Part shown: positions 51,875 through 59,948 of the stretch, one piece after another | How the letters are laid out: each line of letters starts with the position of its first letter | Position numbering within the stretch: position 1 is the stretch's first letter | Source: Ilyomonas sp965219515 | Lineage (GTDB): Bacteria > Bacteroidota > Bacteroidia > Chitinophagales > Chitinophagaceae | Direction: 5' to 3' | Length of the DNA stretch: 64,000 bases | Assembly (NCBI GenBank): GCA_965219515.1 | Contig: OZ244776.1 | Location: forward strand, 3,968,001 to 4,032,000 | Translations under genes and position numbers: made by a program | Notes under the pieces: model-generated | Databases searched by the model: none | Seen by the model: the letters and a program-made list of their open reading frames with translations, nothing else | What the model was told of the DNA's origin: nothing

Positions 51875-51906
51875 TATAAGCCGTCAGCTTTCAGCCATCA
51901 GCTTTT
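51875..51906. repeat. AGCTATCAGCTGTCAGC-type repeat, copy 3
   Basis: The sequence ataagccgtcagctttcagc followed by catcagctttta lies in the 108-base gap between the ATP-grasp and alpha-E genes, within the operon. Confidence 0.55.
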
Positions 51907-51972
51907 AGTATTCAGTTTTATATTTTTCGCTTGTAGTATGAGGAATACAAATAATTCATACCTCACACCTTC

Positions 51973-53418
51973 TCAGTCAATCACCCATGTATCCTTGCTT
52001 CCGCCACCCTGCGATGAGTTTACAACCAGCGAACCTTCGCGCAGCGCAACGCGCGTTAACCCGCCGGGAACGATTGTTATGCCGTCTGCGCTATACAAGG
52101 CATACGGGCGCAGATCTACATGGCGCGGCTGTATTTTTCCGTTGATAAAACAGGGTACCGTAGATAGCTTGATGATGGGCTGAGCAATAAAGCTGCGCGG
52201 GTCTTTTTCAATTTCCGTTTTTGCTTTGTTCCATTCGTGTTCTTCCACGCTGTTGCCCATTACCATGCCATAGCCGCCGCTTTGGTTGGTGCGCTTGATT
52301 ACCATATTATTCAAATCAGAAAACACGGCTTCGCGCTCTTCGCGGTTTGCCATTTGGTACGTCGGAACGTTTTGTAAAACCGGCTCTTCGTTCAGATAAT
52401 ATTTTATCATGGCGGGCACATAGGCATAAATGGCTTTATCATCTGCCACGCCATTACCAACGGCATTGGCAACGGCTACGTTTCCTTTACGGTAAGCGTC
52501 CATCAACCCCGGAACACCAAGCACACTGTTGGGATGAAAAATCAACGGGTCTAAATATTCATCATCAATACGGCGATAAATAACATGCACGCGGGCCAGA
52601 CCCTGCGTAGTTTTCATATACACATTGTGATGATCTACCACAAGGTCTCTGCCTTCTACCAACGGAATGCCCATTTGACGCGCCAGAAACGTATGCTCGT
52701 AATAAGCCGAATTGTAGATGCCCGGCGTAAGCAATACCACGCGCGGGTTGTGAACCTGCGGCGGCGCCAGCGACAATAACAACTGATGCAGCAATATGGG
52801 ATAATTGCTCACCAGCCTTACCGAATTGCCGGCAAACATATCGGGGAAAATACGCTTTGTTACTTCGCGGTTTTCCAGCATGTACGACACGCCGGATGGT
52901 GTGCGCAGGTTGTCTTCTAAAATATAAAACTTACCATCTGCGCCGCGTATTAAATCAATGCCCGAAATATGAACATAGATATCATGCGGCACCTGAATGC
53001 CATGCACTTCGCGCACATAATGCGGGCACGAGGCAATGAGCCTGGCAGGTATAATTCTGTCTTTTACAATTTGTTGTTTACTGTAAATGTCTTTCAGAAA
53101 AAGATTGAGTACGGTTAATCTTTGTTTAATGCCGTCTTCAATGTGCTGCCATTCGCTGCCGGTAATGATGCGCGGAATAATATCGAAAGGAAAGATGCGC
53201 TCGATGCCGGCATTATCGGCATACACGGTGAAAGTGATGCCCTGATTCATAAAAAGCTCGCCCGCCAGCTTGTCTTTGCTGTGCATACTCGGCAGGTCCA
53301 GTTGCTGCAAAGCCGACACAATTTTGGTGTACGGCTCGCGTACGTCGTGGGCGTTCCACATTTCATCGTAAAAGCCCTGCGTTACAGAATATTTGTTTAA
53401 TAATGTTGTTAAGCTCAT
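51973..53418 (-). CDS. Circularly permuted ATP-grasp protein
   Basis: A 481-residue member of the circularly permuted type 2 ATP-grasp family (COG2308). Visible family segments are FDIIPRIITGSEWQHIEDGI, RIIPARLIASCPHYVREVHG, VHISGIDLIRGADGKFYILE (with DNLRTPSGVSYMLENRE), ITRRI-like REVTKRIFPDMF, YRRIDDEYLDPLIFHPNSVL, VVANAVGNG-like VAVANAVGNGVADDKAIYAYVP and the end PRHVDLRPYALYSADGITIV, GGLTRVAL. It is predicted to form an amide or peptide bond using ATP; substrate unknown. It heads the operon with alpha-E and transglutaminase. Confidence 0.94.
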   Translation of the reverse strand: MSLTTLLNKYSVTQGFYDEMWNAHDVREPYTKIVSALQQLDLPSMHSKDKLAGELFMNQGITFTVYADNAGIERIFPFDIIPRIITGSEWQHIEDGIKQRLTVLNLFLKDIYSKQQIVKDRIIPARLIASCPHYVREVHGIQVPHDIYVHISGIDLIRGADGKFYILEDNLRTPSGVSYMLENREVTKRIFPDMFAGNSVRLVSNYPILLHQLLLSLAPPQVHNPRVVLLTPGIYNSAYYEHTFLARQMGIPLVEGRDLVVDHHNVYMKTTQGLARVHVIYRRIDDEYLDPLIFHPNSVLGVPGLMDAYRKGNVAVANAVGNGVADDKAIYAYVPAMIKYYLNEEPVLQNVPTYQMANREEREAVFSDLNNMVIKRTNQSGGYGMVMGNSVEEHEWNKAKTEIEKDPRSFIAQPIIKLSTVPCFINGKIQPRHVDLRPYALYSADGITIVPGGLTRVALREGSLVVNSSQGGGSKDTWVID

Positions 53419-53529
53419 AAGTTGCCGGTTAAAGACTTGTAAAATAATACTTGCTTTTTATATGTTGCAACTTATCGAAGAGGATGGAAAAATAAAGAAA
53501 AGTTTTTATGGATGATGATACTGTAATAA

Positions 53530-53556
53530 AAAGAGAGAAGCATCGCTTCTCTCTTT
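53530..53556 (-). terminator. Terminator at the end of the aspS transcript
   Basis: A 12-bp stem, aaagagagaagc with gcttctctcttt, and loop ATC. On the minus strand it is followed by TTTATTAC. It lies after the decayed DUF2283 gene and so ends the unit aspS-DUF4258-DUF2283. Confidence 0.85.
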
Positions 53557-53580
53557 ACCCCGAAATGATATCTCGAAAAA

Positions 53581-53787
53581 TTATAAAGCTTTCTCAAATT
53601 CAACAGACATCAGCTTTTGAAGATTGATGTTTTTTAGATGATTCCATAATTTCAATTCCAACAATTTTGTCTTCTTTACCTATATCAAAAACCACATCAT
53701 CGGCAACTCGCTTGTTTGTTATATCGCCGGATACAGATTTAATTCTGATTACAATAAATCTATCTTGCTGTCGTAAGAAATTTGCAT
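53581..53787 (-). pseudogene. DUF2283 family protein, frameshifted
   Basis: The frame starts MQISYDSKIDLL and hits TAA at once; a shift of one base restores IRIKSVSGDITNKRVADDVV, FDIGKEDKIVGIEIMESSK, a typical DUF2283 sequence (start MxIxYDxxxDxLYIR). The base needed is the third position of the Tyr codon in LLYIRI, so a one-base deletion is the simplest cause. A run of six A near 53627 may be a second slip, since one base fewer gives NINLQKLMSVEFEKAL. DUF2283 genes usually sit beside a toxin-like DUF4258 gene, as here. Confidence 0.85.
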
Positions 53788-53799
53788 AATGATTATTAT

Positions 53800-54056
53800 T
53801 TAAAAACTTCCGTAAAATACGTAAACAGTTACGGCAATGATATTGTTATTTTCTATCACATTGTACACTTTCAGCTTCTTTTTCTTCTTACTATTTACTA
53901 TTCCTGACAGAACCAAATCAAAGACTTTGCCTTCACTAATCTATTATTTTTTGCGGTGCTATTTATGCCGTTGATAAGTTTATCTATGATTTCATTGTAA
54001 GATGCACTTCTTTCTTTAGCAAGTAGAATGGTATGCGGTTCTATGATAATATTCAT
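53800..54056 (-). pseudogene. DUF4258 family protein (toxin-like), frameshifted
   Basis: The frame starts MNIIIEPHTILLAKERSASY, continues to KNNRLVKAKSLIW and stops early. Inserting one base after TTAG restores RLGEGKVFDLVLSGIVNS, then KKLKVYNVIENNNIIAVTVY and VFYGSF, which fits the DUF4258 family (PF14076) well, with its conserved H..R..ER, GK and V..V.VY blocks. So a one-base deletion inactivated it. It begins one base after the aspS stop, on the same strand. DUF4258 proteins resemble BrnT/RelE-type toxins by size and context; activity here is not expected. Confidence 0.85.
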
Positions 54057-54057
54057 G

Positions 54058-55890
54058 CTACTCCGCATCTATCTTTATTCCCAACTCAACCAACTGTTTT
54101 TTATCAATACCTGAAGGCGCGTCAAGCATTACATCTCTGCCCGAATTGTTTTTGGGAAACGCAATAAAATCGCGGATGCTTTCGCTGCCGCCAAGGATGG
54201 CGCAAAGCCTGTCGAAGCCAAACGCAATGCCGCCGTGCGGTGGCGCGCCGTATTCAAAAGCGCCTAACAAAAAGCCAAATTTATGCTGCGCTTCTTCTTT
54301 ACTCATGCCCAATGCGGCAAACATTTTCTCCTGTAATTCACGTTGATAAATACGAATAGAACCGCCGCCGATTTCGTTGCCATTCAGCACCATATCGTAC
54401 GCATTGGCTTTGATGTTAGCATACGGATGGGCAAGATAGTTTGCAGCATCTTCAATCACCGGGTTATTGTTTATCATTGTCTCAATATCAGATGGCTTTG
54501 GCGCAGTAAACGGATGATGGCGCGCTACCCAGCGGTTTTCTTCCTCATCGTATTCAAACAGTGGAAAATCCAGCACCCAAAGCAGTTTAAATTCATCCGC
54601 TTTGCGCAAACCCAAACGTTTTCCCATTTCCAACCGCAGCTCGCTCATCGCTTTTCGTGTGCGTTCTTCGGCACCGGCAAGCAGCAATACCAGATCGCCT
54701 TTTCGGGCATTGCAACTATCGGCTATGACTTTGAGCCTTTCCTCATCATAAAATTTATCAAAGCTGCTTTTGTATGTACCGTCGTGGTTCACTTTAATAA
54801 ACGCAAGTCCTTTCATACCAATCTGAGGGCGCTTTACCCATTCCGTTATTTCATCAGTTTGCCTGCGGCTGTATTCACTGCAACCCGGCACTGCAATCGC
54901 CAATACTGTTTCTGCTTCGTCAAACACCTTAAAGCCCCCATCTCCTAAAGGGGAGTTTGAAAGCTGCTGCTGTCGGGGAATGAAAACAGAAGAAGGAATT
55001 TTCAGGTTGCCGATCTTCATCCCGAAGCGGATGTCGGGCTTGTCATTACCATAATTCCACATGGCATCTTCCCAACTCATGCGCTCTGTTTTCTCTGTAT
55101 AATCAATGCCTTTTACGTCTTTAAAAATGGCTTTGATTAAACCTTCAAACATGTTGAGAATGTCTTCCTGCTCTACAAATGTCATTTCGCAGTCTATCTG
55201 CGTAAACTCAGGCTGACGGTCGGCTCTTAAGTCTTCATCGCGAAAGCATTTTACAATCTGATAATACCGGTCGTAACCGCTAACCATCAGTAATTGCTTA
55301 AAGGTTTGCGGGCTTTGCGGCAACGCATAAAACTGACCCTCATTCATACGTGACGGCACTACAAAATCGCGCGCGCCTTCCGGTGTAGATTTAATGAGAA
55401 AAGGCGTTTCGATATCCATAAAACCATTGCTGTGCAGGTAATTGCGGGCAGCGCGGTTTACATTATAACGCAGTTCCAGATTCTTTTTTATGAGATTGCG
55501 GCGCAAATCCAGATAGCGGTATTTCATGCGCAAATCATCGCCGCCATCCGTGTCGTCCTGAATGGTAAATGGCGGAACAGCCGATTTGTTCAGAATTGTA
55601 AAAGAAGAAATCTGTATCTCAATATCACCGGTAGCAATGTGTTTATTTTTATTGCTGCGCTCCCCAACAATGCCTTTCACCTGCAAAACAAATTCGCGTC
55701 CCAACGGGGTTTTATCCAGTAAAGCATTTAATTCTTCGCCAAACAACAACTGCGTAATGCCATAGCGGTCGCGCAAATCAATAAACGTGATGGCGCCAAA
55801 TTTTCTTACGGTTTGCACCCAGCCTGCCAGCGTTACTTCATCACCAACATTTTCAATTTGTAATTCGCCACAGGTATGTGTTCTTAACAT
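54058..55890 (-). CDS. aspS: Aspartate-tRNA ligase, with in-frame repeat insertion
   Basis: Charges tRNA-Asp. The start at 55890 (MLRTHTCGELQIENVGDEVT) is the family N-terminus; the longer frame to 55971 lacks support. The 610-residue protein has the anticodon-binding OB domain, class II motif 1 region, motif 2 CFRDEDLRADRQPEFTQID and motif 3 GIAFGFDRL near the end, and the bacterial GAD insertion domain. Within the GAD part, between MKIGNLKIP and FKVFDEAETVLAIAVPG, lies an unusual segment of about 20 residues (SSVFIPRQQQLSNSPLGDGG) encoded in part by a palindromic repeat. The downstream gene pair is decayed. Confidence 0.96.
   Translation of the reverse strand: MLRTHTCGELQIENVGDEVTLAGWVQTVRKFGAITFIDLRDRYGITQLLFGEELNALLDKTPLGREFVLQVKGIVGERSNKNKHIATGDIEIQISSFTILNKSAVPPFTIQDDTDGGDDLRMKYRYLDLRRNLIKKNLELRYNVNRAARNYLHSNGFMDIETPFLIKSTPEGARDFVVPSRMNEGQFYALPQSPQTFKQLLMVSGYDRYYQIVKCFRDEDLRADRQPEFTQIDCEMTFVEQEDILNMFEGLIKAIFKDVKGIDYTEKTERMSWEDAMWNYGNDKPDIRFGMKIGNLKIPSSVFIPRQQQLSNSPLGDGGFKVFDEAETVLAIAVPGCSEYSRRQTDEITEWVKRPQIGMKGLAFIKVNHDGTYKSSFDKFYDEERLKVIADSCNARKGDLVLLLAGAEERTRKAMSELRLEMGKRLGLRKADEFKLLWVLDFPLFEYDEEENRWVARHHPFTAPKPSDIETMINNNPVIEDAANYLAHPYANIKANAYDMVLNGNEIGGGSIRIYQRELQEKMFAALGMSKEEAQHKFGFLLGAFEYGAPPHGGIAFGFDRLCAILGGSESIRDFIAFPKNNSGRDVMLDAPSGIDKKQLVELGIKIDAE
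54935..54962. repeat. Short hairpin repeat inserted in frame in aspS
   Basis: The sequence cccccatctcctaaagggg followed by agtttga has a small CTCC/GGAG stem. On the coding strand it gives SNSPLGDGGF. I recall the same sequence theme (actcccctttaggagatggggg) as a frequent intergenic repeat of Bacteroidota; only one copy is seen in this window. Confidence 0.5.
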
Positions 55891-55910
55891 GATGTTATTT
55901 TTTGGGAGCG

Positions 55911-55918
55911 CAAAGATA
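55911..55918 (-). promoter_or_regulatory. aspS -7 element
   Basis: On the minus strand the sequence TATCTTTG fits TAnnTTTG and lies 20 bases before the aspS start at 55890. No matching TTG is obvious upstream. Confidence 0.5.
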
Positions 55919-56035
55919 ACGTTCGCAGATGTGTTCAGATTGAAGTTCCCGCAGATGCCACAGATAAACACGGGAAAAAATGTTGTGCGCCTATCTGTAT
56001 TTTGTGTGAGAAATTATTATGTGTGAGAAATAAAA

Positions 56036-56057
56036 ATGCCTTGCCGAAGCAAAGCAT
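56036..56057 (-). terminator. Terminator after lolA with TTCG loop
   Basis: On the minus strand, atgctttgc-ttcg-gcaaggcat followed by TTTTATTT: a 9-bp stem with one G-T pair and a UUCG tetraloop. It is 23 bases after the lolA stop. Confidence 0.82.
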
Positions 56058-56080
56058 GTGATAAAAATGTTTTTCAGAAT

Positions 56081-56707
56081 TTACTGGCTGATTACTTCCA
56101 CACCCGGATGCGCCTGTTCGTTAAAAGTAAATTTGCTATCGGGAATCGAAGCATTCGTATCCACATTATTTAAAGCGAACTCAATGGTATTATCCGATTT
56201 ATCTAACACCTGCGCTTTTGTTACCAGTTCTTTTTTCTTATCCACAAACACAGTAACCTGCTTAAAATTCTTTCGTTTATCAACCGGAACCAGAGCAATC
56301 TGATATGTGTTGCCGGCCGATGAAACCAGCTTATAGGTAAAATCCTTATCGTAAAAATTGCTCAGAAATTTCTGCGGAGAAAAACTCTGGTTATCATCTT
56401 CTGCATCAGTAACCGTTACTTCTTTATCCTCGCTGTTATAATTCCAGTTCTTGCTGCCATCGCTAAAAATTTCCGTTTTATCCTGCTTTAAATAATACTT
56501 CTGACCTTTCACCAGAATCTGTCCGCTTTTAGAGGCTCGCTGTATGTGTTTTTTATCTTTTGTTGTGTAGGTAAAATTCGCCGAAATGCCTTTGTAGCTT
56601 TTTAATTTATTGCTTACGTTATCTAAAACAGATTTTGCGTCGGCTTGCGAAAAACCGGTGCCGGTGATGCTTGCAAGCAAAGCAATCAATACAATTATTT
56701 TCTTCAT
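56081..56707 (-). CDS. lolA: LolA-like outer-membrane lipoprotein carrier protein
   Basis: A periplasmic protein of 208 residues that shuttles lipoproteins to the outer membrane. The signal peptide is MKKIIVLIALLASITGTGFSQA. The mature protein has the LolA fold pattern: an N-terminal helix VLDNVSNKLKSYKGISANFTYT, FSDGSKNWNYNSEDKEVTVTD, QKFLSNFYDKDFTYKLV and KNFKQVTVFVDKKKELVTKAQVLDKSDN. The family is often annotated as LolA-like protein in Bacteroidota because LolB is missing. It lies downstream of nothing else and is divergent from bamD. Confidence 0.9.
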   Translation of the reverse strand: MKKIIVLIALLASITGTGFSQADAKSVLDNVSNKLKSYKGISANFTYTTKDKKHIQRASKSGQILVKGQKYYLKQDKTEIFSDGSKNWNYNSEDKEVTVTDAEDDNQSFSPQKFLSNFYDKDFTYKLVSSAGNTYQIALVPVDKRKNFKQVTVFVDKKKELVTKAQVLDKSDNTIEFALNNVDTNASIPDSKFTFNEQAHPGVEVISQ

Positions 56708-56894
56708 TCAAATAAAAATTTTTGGGTAACAAAAATAATAGAATAACCAACAGCAGGTGAGATGCAAATGGTAAACAATCGTTTAATATTCAAAATACCA
56801 AACGGCTTATTAAACAAACGATTCTTTGTGTTTTAATTAACCTTAACAAGAGATAAAAGCGATGCAAAGCTTTCTATTATTGCTTTGTAAAAAC

Positions 56895-56902
56895 TAATTT
56901 TG
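56895..56902 (+). promoter_or_regulatory. bamD -7 element
   Basis: TAATTTTG followed by CAAA matches TAnnTTTG. It lies only 8 bases before the bamD start codon, so the transcript would have a very short or no leader. Confidence 0.55.
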
Positions 56903-56910
56903 CAAACTTT

Positions 56911-57735
56911 ATGAAATTGATTTTTCAGGTTCTGCTAACTCTTGTTTTGTTTTCTTCCTGCGCTTCCAAATTTGGTAAGGTAGTAAAGAGTAAAGACAAT
57001 GAGTATAAGTACAAAATGGCAGAGCAATATTATGCGCAAAAAAAATGGGACAAGGCTACGCAGTTGTTTGAAAGCCTGTTTCCTTATGTAAAAGGCACGG
57101 CGCGTTTTGAGGATATGTATTACAAATACGCTTACTGCGCTTACAATCAGAAAGATTATCTGAACGCGGAAAATTTATTTAAAAATTTTACGGAAAACTT
57201 TCCCAATGCGCAGCGCACCGAAGAATGCGAATACATGCGCGCTTATTGCTTTTACAAGCAATCGCCAAAAGTAGAATTAGACCAGACGAATACTTCCAAA
57301 ACCATTGCGCTCATGCAGGCGTTTATTAATACGCACCCGGGCAGCGAACGCAACAAACAGGCAGAAGACATTATTGAAAAACTGCGCGTAAAGCAGGAGC
57401 TGAAAGATTATAAAGCCGCCACATTATATTATGAATTAAGCTACTACAAATCGGCTGCGGTTGCTTTTTCTACGTTGATGGATGATTTTCCCGATTCTGA
57501 TAAAAGCGATGAGTATAAGCTGGAAGTGGTAAAATCGTATTACAAATATGCCGAGCTTAGCGTAGTGGCAAAGCAGCCTGAGCGGTTTGAGAAAGTACTG
57601 ACCGAAATTTCAGATTTTGAAGATCGCTTTCCGCAGAGTACCTTGCGTACCCGAATTGAAGAATACAAAACACTTTCGTCCGATCATATAAAAACATTAC
57701 AAGATGAGCAAGCTAAGGCGACAATCAGGCAGTAA
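56911..57735 (+). CDS. bamD: Outer-membrane assembly lipoprotein BamD
   Basis: A lipoprotein subunit of the beta-barrel assembly machine. The signal MKLIFQVLLTLVLFSSC ends in lipobox LFSSC (Cys17). The rest is a series of about five TPR-like helical repeats, including YKMAEQYYAQKKWDKATQLFE, MYYKYAYCAYNQKDYLNAEN, EYMRAYCFYKQSPK and AATLYYELSYYKSAAVAFST. The 274-residue length fits the family. The end overlaps the start of rpoZ by 32 bases, so the two are translationally linked. The same bamD-rpoZ order occurs widely in Bacteroidota (recalled). Confidence 0.93.
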   Translation: MKLIFQVLLTLVLFSSCASKFGKVVKSKDNEYKYKMAEQYYAQKKWDKATQLFESLFPYVKGTARFEDMYYKYAYCAYNQKDYLNAENLFKNFTENFPNAQRTEECEYMRAYCFYKQSPKVELDQTNTSKTIALMQAFINTHPGSERNKQAEDIIEKLRVKQELKDYKAATLYYELSYYKSAAVAFSTLMDDFPDSDKSDEYKLEVVKSYYKYAELSVVAKQPERFEKVLTEISDFEDRFPQSTLRTRIEEYKTLSSDHIKTLQDEQAKATIRQ

Positions 57736-58045
57736 CGTAGCCAGCGTAGTTGAAACAAAAAGCCTGATAGACATAAAGGGTAAAACCGGCAATCTGTACG
57801 AATCTATCGCCGTGATAGCCAAGAGAGCCAACCAGATTAGTATTACCGTAAAAGATGAACTTCACAGCAAGCTCGAAGAATTTGCCACGCATACGGATAG
57901 CCTGGAAGAAGTGCACGAAAACAAAGAACAGATTGAAATTTCGCGCGCTTACGAAAAAATGCCAAATGCAGCCATTCTGGCTACGCAGGAATTTATGGAA
58001 GACAAAATTTATTATCGTAAAAACGATGATGATTTGTTCAGATAG
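57704..58045 (+). CDS. rpoZ: DNA-directed RNA polymerase subunit omega (Bacteroidota type)
   Basis: Omega stabilises the RNA polymerase beta-prime subunit. The 113-residue protein has the Bacteroidota omega core GNLYESIAVIAKRANQISITVKDELHSKLEEFA, corresponding to the conserved YESI..IAKRANQI segment. The C-terminal part with EDKIYYRKND is less conserved. It starts inside the 3' end of bamD (32-base overlap, different frame) and ends before a strong terminator. Confidence 0.92.
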   Translation: MSKLRRQSGSNVASVVETKSLIDIKGKTGNLYESIAVIAKRANQISITVKDELHSKLEEFATHTDSLEEVHENKEQIEISRAYEKMPNAAILATQEFMEDKIYYRKNDDDLFR

Positions 58046-58063
58046 TTCTTTTTAAATCTTTTG

Positions 58064-58099
58064 ATAAAACGGCAGCCATTGCAATGGCTGCCGTTTTAT
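58064..58099. terminator. Bidirectional terminator after rpoZ
   Basis: A perfect 17-bp stem (58064-58080 with 58083-58099) with a GC loop, core acggcagccatt/aatggctgccgt, and A/T flanks. It is shared with the converging deoxyhypusine-synthase-like gene. Confidence 0.92.
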
Positions 58100-58114
58100 T
58101 ATAATAAAATAAAA

Positions 58115-59089
58115 TTACCAGCCTAATAAGTAAGCAAATATCAGAGGTGCAACAATGGTGGCATCGCTTTCAATGATGTATTTGGGCGTGTGAATATCAA
58201 GTTTGCCCCAGGTAATTTTTTCATTGGGTACTGCGCCGCTGTAAGAGCCATACGATGTGGTGCTGTCGCTGATCTGGCAGAAATAGCTCCAGAATGGAAT
58301 GTCGTGCATTTCCAGATCCTGATACATCATCGGCACCACGCAAATCGGAAAATCGCCCGCAATGCCGCCGCCAATCTGAAAGAAGCCGATACCTTTACCG
58401 CTGCTGTTATTTTTGTAATAATCGCTGAGAAAAATCATGTATTCGATACCGCTCTTCATGGTTGACGGCTGCAGCCCGCCTTTGATGCAGTAAGAAGCAA
58501 AAATGTTTCCCATGGTGCTGTCTTCCCAGCCCGGAACGATGATGGGTATATTCTTTTCGGCGGCGGCTATCATCCAGCTATGTTCAACGGGTATTTCGTA
58601 ATTTTCTTTCATCACGTTGCTCAGCAATAGCTTATACATGTATTCGTGCGGAAAATAACGTTCGCTTTTATCCTGCGCTTCTTTCCATATTGCATAAATG
58701 TGCTTTTGGATGCGGCGAAACGCTTCTTCTTCGGGTATGCAGGTATCGGTAACGCGGTTATAACCTTTCTCTAATAAATTCCATTCTTCCTGCGGGCTTA
58801 AATCGCGGTAATTGGGAACACGTTTATACGAATTATGCGCTACCAGATTCATAATATCTTCTTCCAGATTAGCGCCGGTGCAGCTAATGATGGCAACCTT
58901 ATCACGGCGTATCATTTCAGCAAGCGAAATGCCGAGCTCGGCAGTGCTCATGGCGCCCGCAAGGGTAATCATCATCTTACCGCCTTCCAGCAAATGCTGC
59001 TCGTAACCTTTGGCAGCGTCAACAAGTGCGGCGGCGTTAAAGTGGCGATAATGGTGTTGTATAAATTGTGAAACAGGTCCTTTGTTCAT
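58115..59089 (-). CDS. Deoxyhypusine synthase-like enzyme
   Basis: A 324-residue member of the deoxyhypusine synthase family (PF01916). In eukaryotes and archaea this enzyme transfers aminobutyl from spermidine to eIF5A. Bacteria lack eIF5A, so bacterial members have other roles, probably in polyamine metabolism (homospermidine synthase or spermidine-dependent reactions). Conserved segments are MMITLAGAMSTAELGISLAEMI, VAIISCTGANLEEDIMNLVAH, VPGWEDSTMGNIFASYC, GIGFFQIGGGIAGDFPICVVP, DSTTSYGSYSGAVPNEKITWG and the catalytic lysine near residue 296 in ITWGKLD. It is monocistronic. No polyamine gene is nearby. Confidence 0.93.
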   Translation of the reverse strand: MNKGPVSQFIQHHYRHFNAAALVDAAKGYEQHLLEGGKMMITLAGAMSTAELGISLAEMIRRDKVAIISCTGANLEEDIMNLVAHNSYKRVPNYRDLSPQEEWNLLEKGYNRVTDTCIPEEEAFRRIQKHIYAIWKEAQDKSERYFPHEYMYKLLLSNVMKENYEIPVEHSWMIAAAEKNIPIIVPGWEDSTMGNIFASYCIKGGLQPSTMKSGIEYMIFLSDYYKNNSSGKGIGFFQIGGGIAGDFPICVVPMMYQDLEMHDIPFWSYFCQISDSTTSYGSYSGAVPNEKITWGKLDIHTPKYIIESDATIVAPLIFAYLLGW

Positions 59090-59106
59090 GGTGTCATTTT
59101 TCGCTG

Positions 59107-59114
59107 CAAAAGTA
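59107..59114 (-). promoter_or_regulatory. -7 element of the deoxyhypusine-synthase-like gene
   Basis: On the minus strand TACTTTTG matches TAnnTTTG and lies 17 bases before the start codon at 59089. Confidence 0.6.
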
Positions 59115-59147
59115 ATTGTTATGCAGGCAACGGCTGGATATAAATAA

Positions 59148-59175
59148 ACAGCCTTTTCGATTTCGAAAAGGCTGT
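59148..59175 (-). terminator. Terminator after the PepSY-like gene
   Basis: A perfect 13-bp stem, acagccttttcga with tcgaaaaggctgt, and a 2-base spacer. On the minus strand it is followed by TTATTTATA. It is 30 bases after the stop at 59206. Confidence 0.85.
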
Positions 59176-59205
59176 AGCTGTTTTTATAGTAAGGGTAAAT
59201 ATTGA

Positions 59206-59661
59206 CTATTTCTGATAGTTGCTCAGATAACCCTGATCATCAGATTTCAGAATGATTTGCCTGTTGTTGCTTTCAATTTGAATGTAGTAGTTTGAAATGC
59301 CTTCGGCATCCGTAAAATTGATAACCGATACAATTTTATCATTACCGTATTTCATGTTAATTGCCTGCACCGCAGTGATGGGCAAATCCTGAAGTGTAAT
59401 TGTTTTTGAAACGCCAATCAGGTCATTTTGCGGGTTATAAAAAACAATCATGTTATTGCCATCTAAGGTGAAAGTGGCAGACGTGAACTGATCTGTAGTT
59501 TTCCAGGCAACATTAGCCGCCTGTTGAAATTGTTTTTGAAACTGTTTTACCAAATATTTGCTTACATCGGTTGGTTTGGCAAAAGCGCTCATGGTAAAAG
59601 CGATAAACATAAAAGCGGTAAGCAAGGCTGTCTTTGTAAGACGGAAGAATGCAGTTTTCAT
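59206..59661 (-). CDS. Exported PepSY-like hypothetical protein
   Basis: A 151-residue exported protein. The signal peptide MKTAFFRLTKTALLTAFMFIAFTMSAFA ends before KPTD. The mature part resembles small Bacteroidota proteins with a PepSY-like or DUF2874-like fold: YLVKQFQKQFQQAANVAWKTTDQFTSATFTLDGNNMIVFYNPQNDLIGVSKTI is the family-type strand-helix-strand pattern, with LPITAVQAINMKYGNDKIVS. Family assignment is by general resemblance. Function unknown; related proteins are often periplasmic inhibitors or chaperone-like. Confidence 0.7.
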   Translation of the reverse strand: MKTAFFRLTKTALLTAFMFIAFTMSAFAKPTDVSKYLVKQFQKQFQQAANVAWKTTDQFTSATFTLDGNNMIVFYNPQNDLIGVSKTITLQDLPITAVQAINMKYGNDKIVSVINFTDAEGISNYYIQIESNNRQIILKSDDQGYLSNYQK

Positions 59662-59948
59662 AAAAAAGATTTTTAAGATTGTTTGTTTTTTGTGTGTTAT
59701 TTAACGCTGTAAAAGTATAACGGGGAACAAGCCATGTAAAATGAATTGTGATTAACAGGAGCGTTGATGAAACACATTGTGATGAATGGCAGCAATGTCT
59801 TTAGCAGGCCTATCGGCAATAAAGCTGTAATACAATACAGGACTGAATTTCCTGTTTTGTTTATTCAATTATTAAAAGATTGCCAAAACCGGGATGAGAT
59901 AAAATAATATCAGCAGTAAGGAATGATAAGTGGTAAAGTATATGTACA

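Noticed and set aside
53800..54056. Programmed frameshift in the DUF4258 gene
   Set aside because: There is no slippery heptamer or downstream structure, and the neighbouring DUF2283 gene is broken too; decay is simpler.
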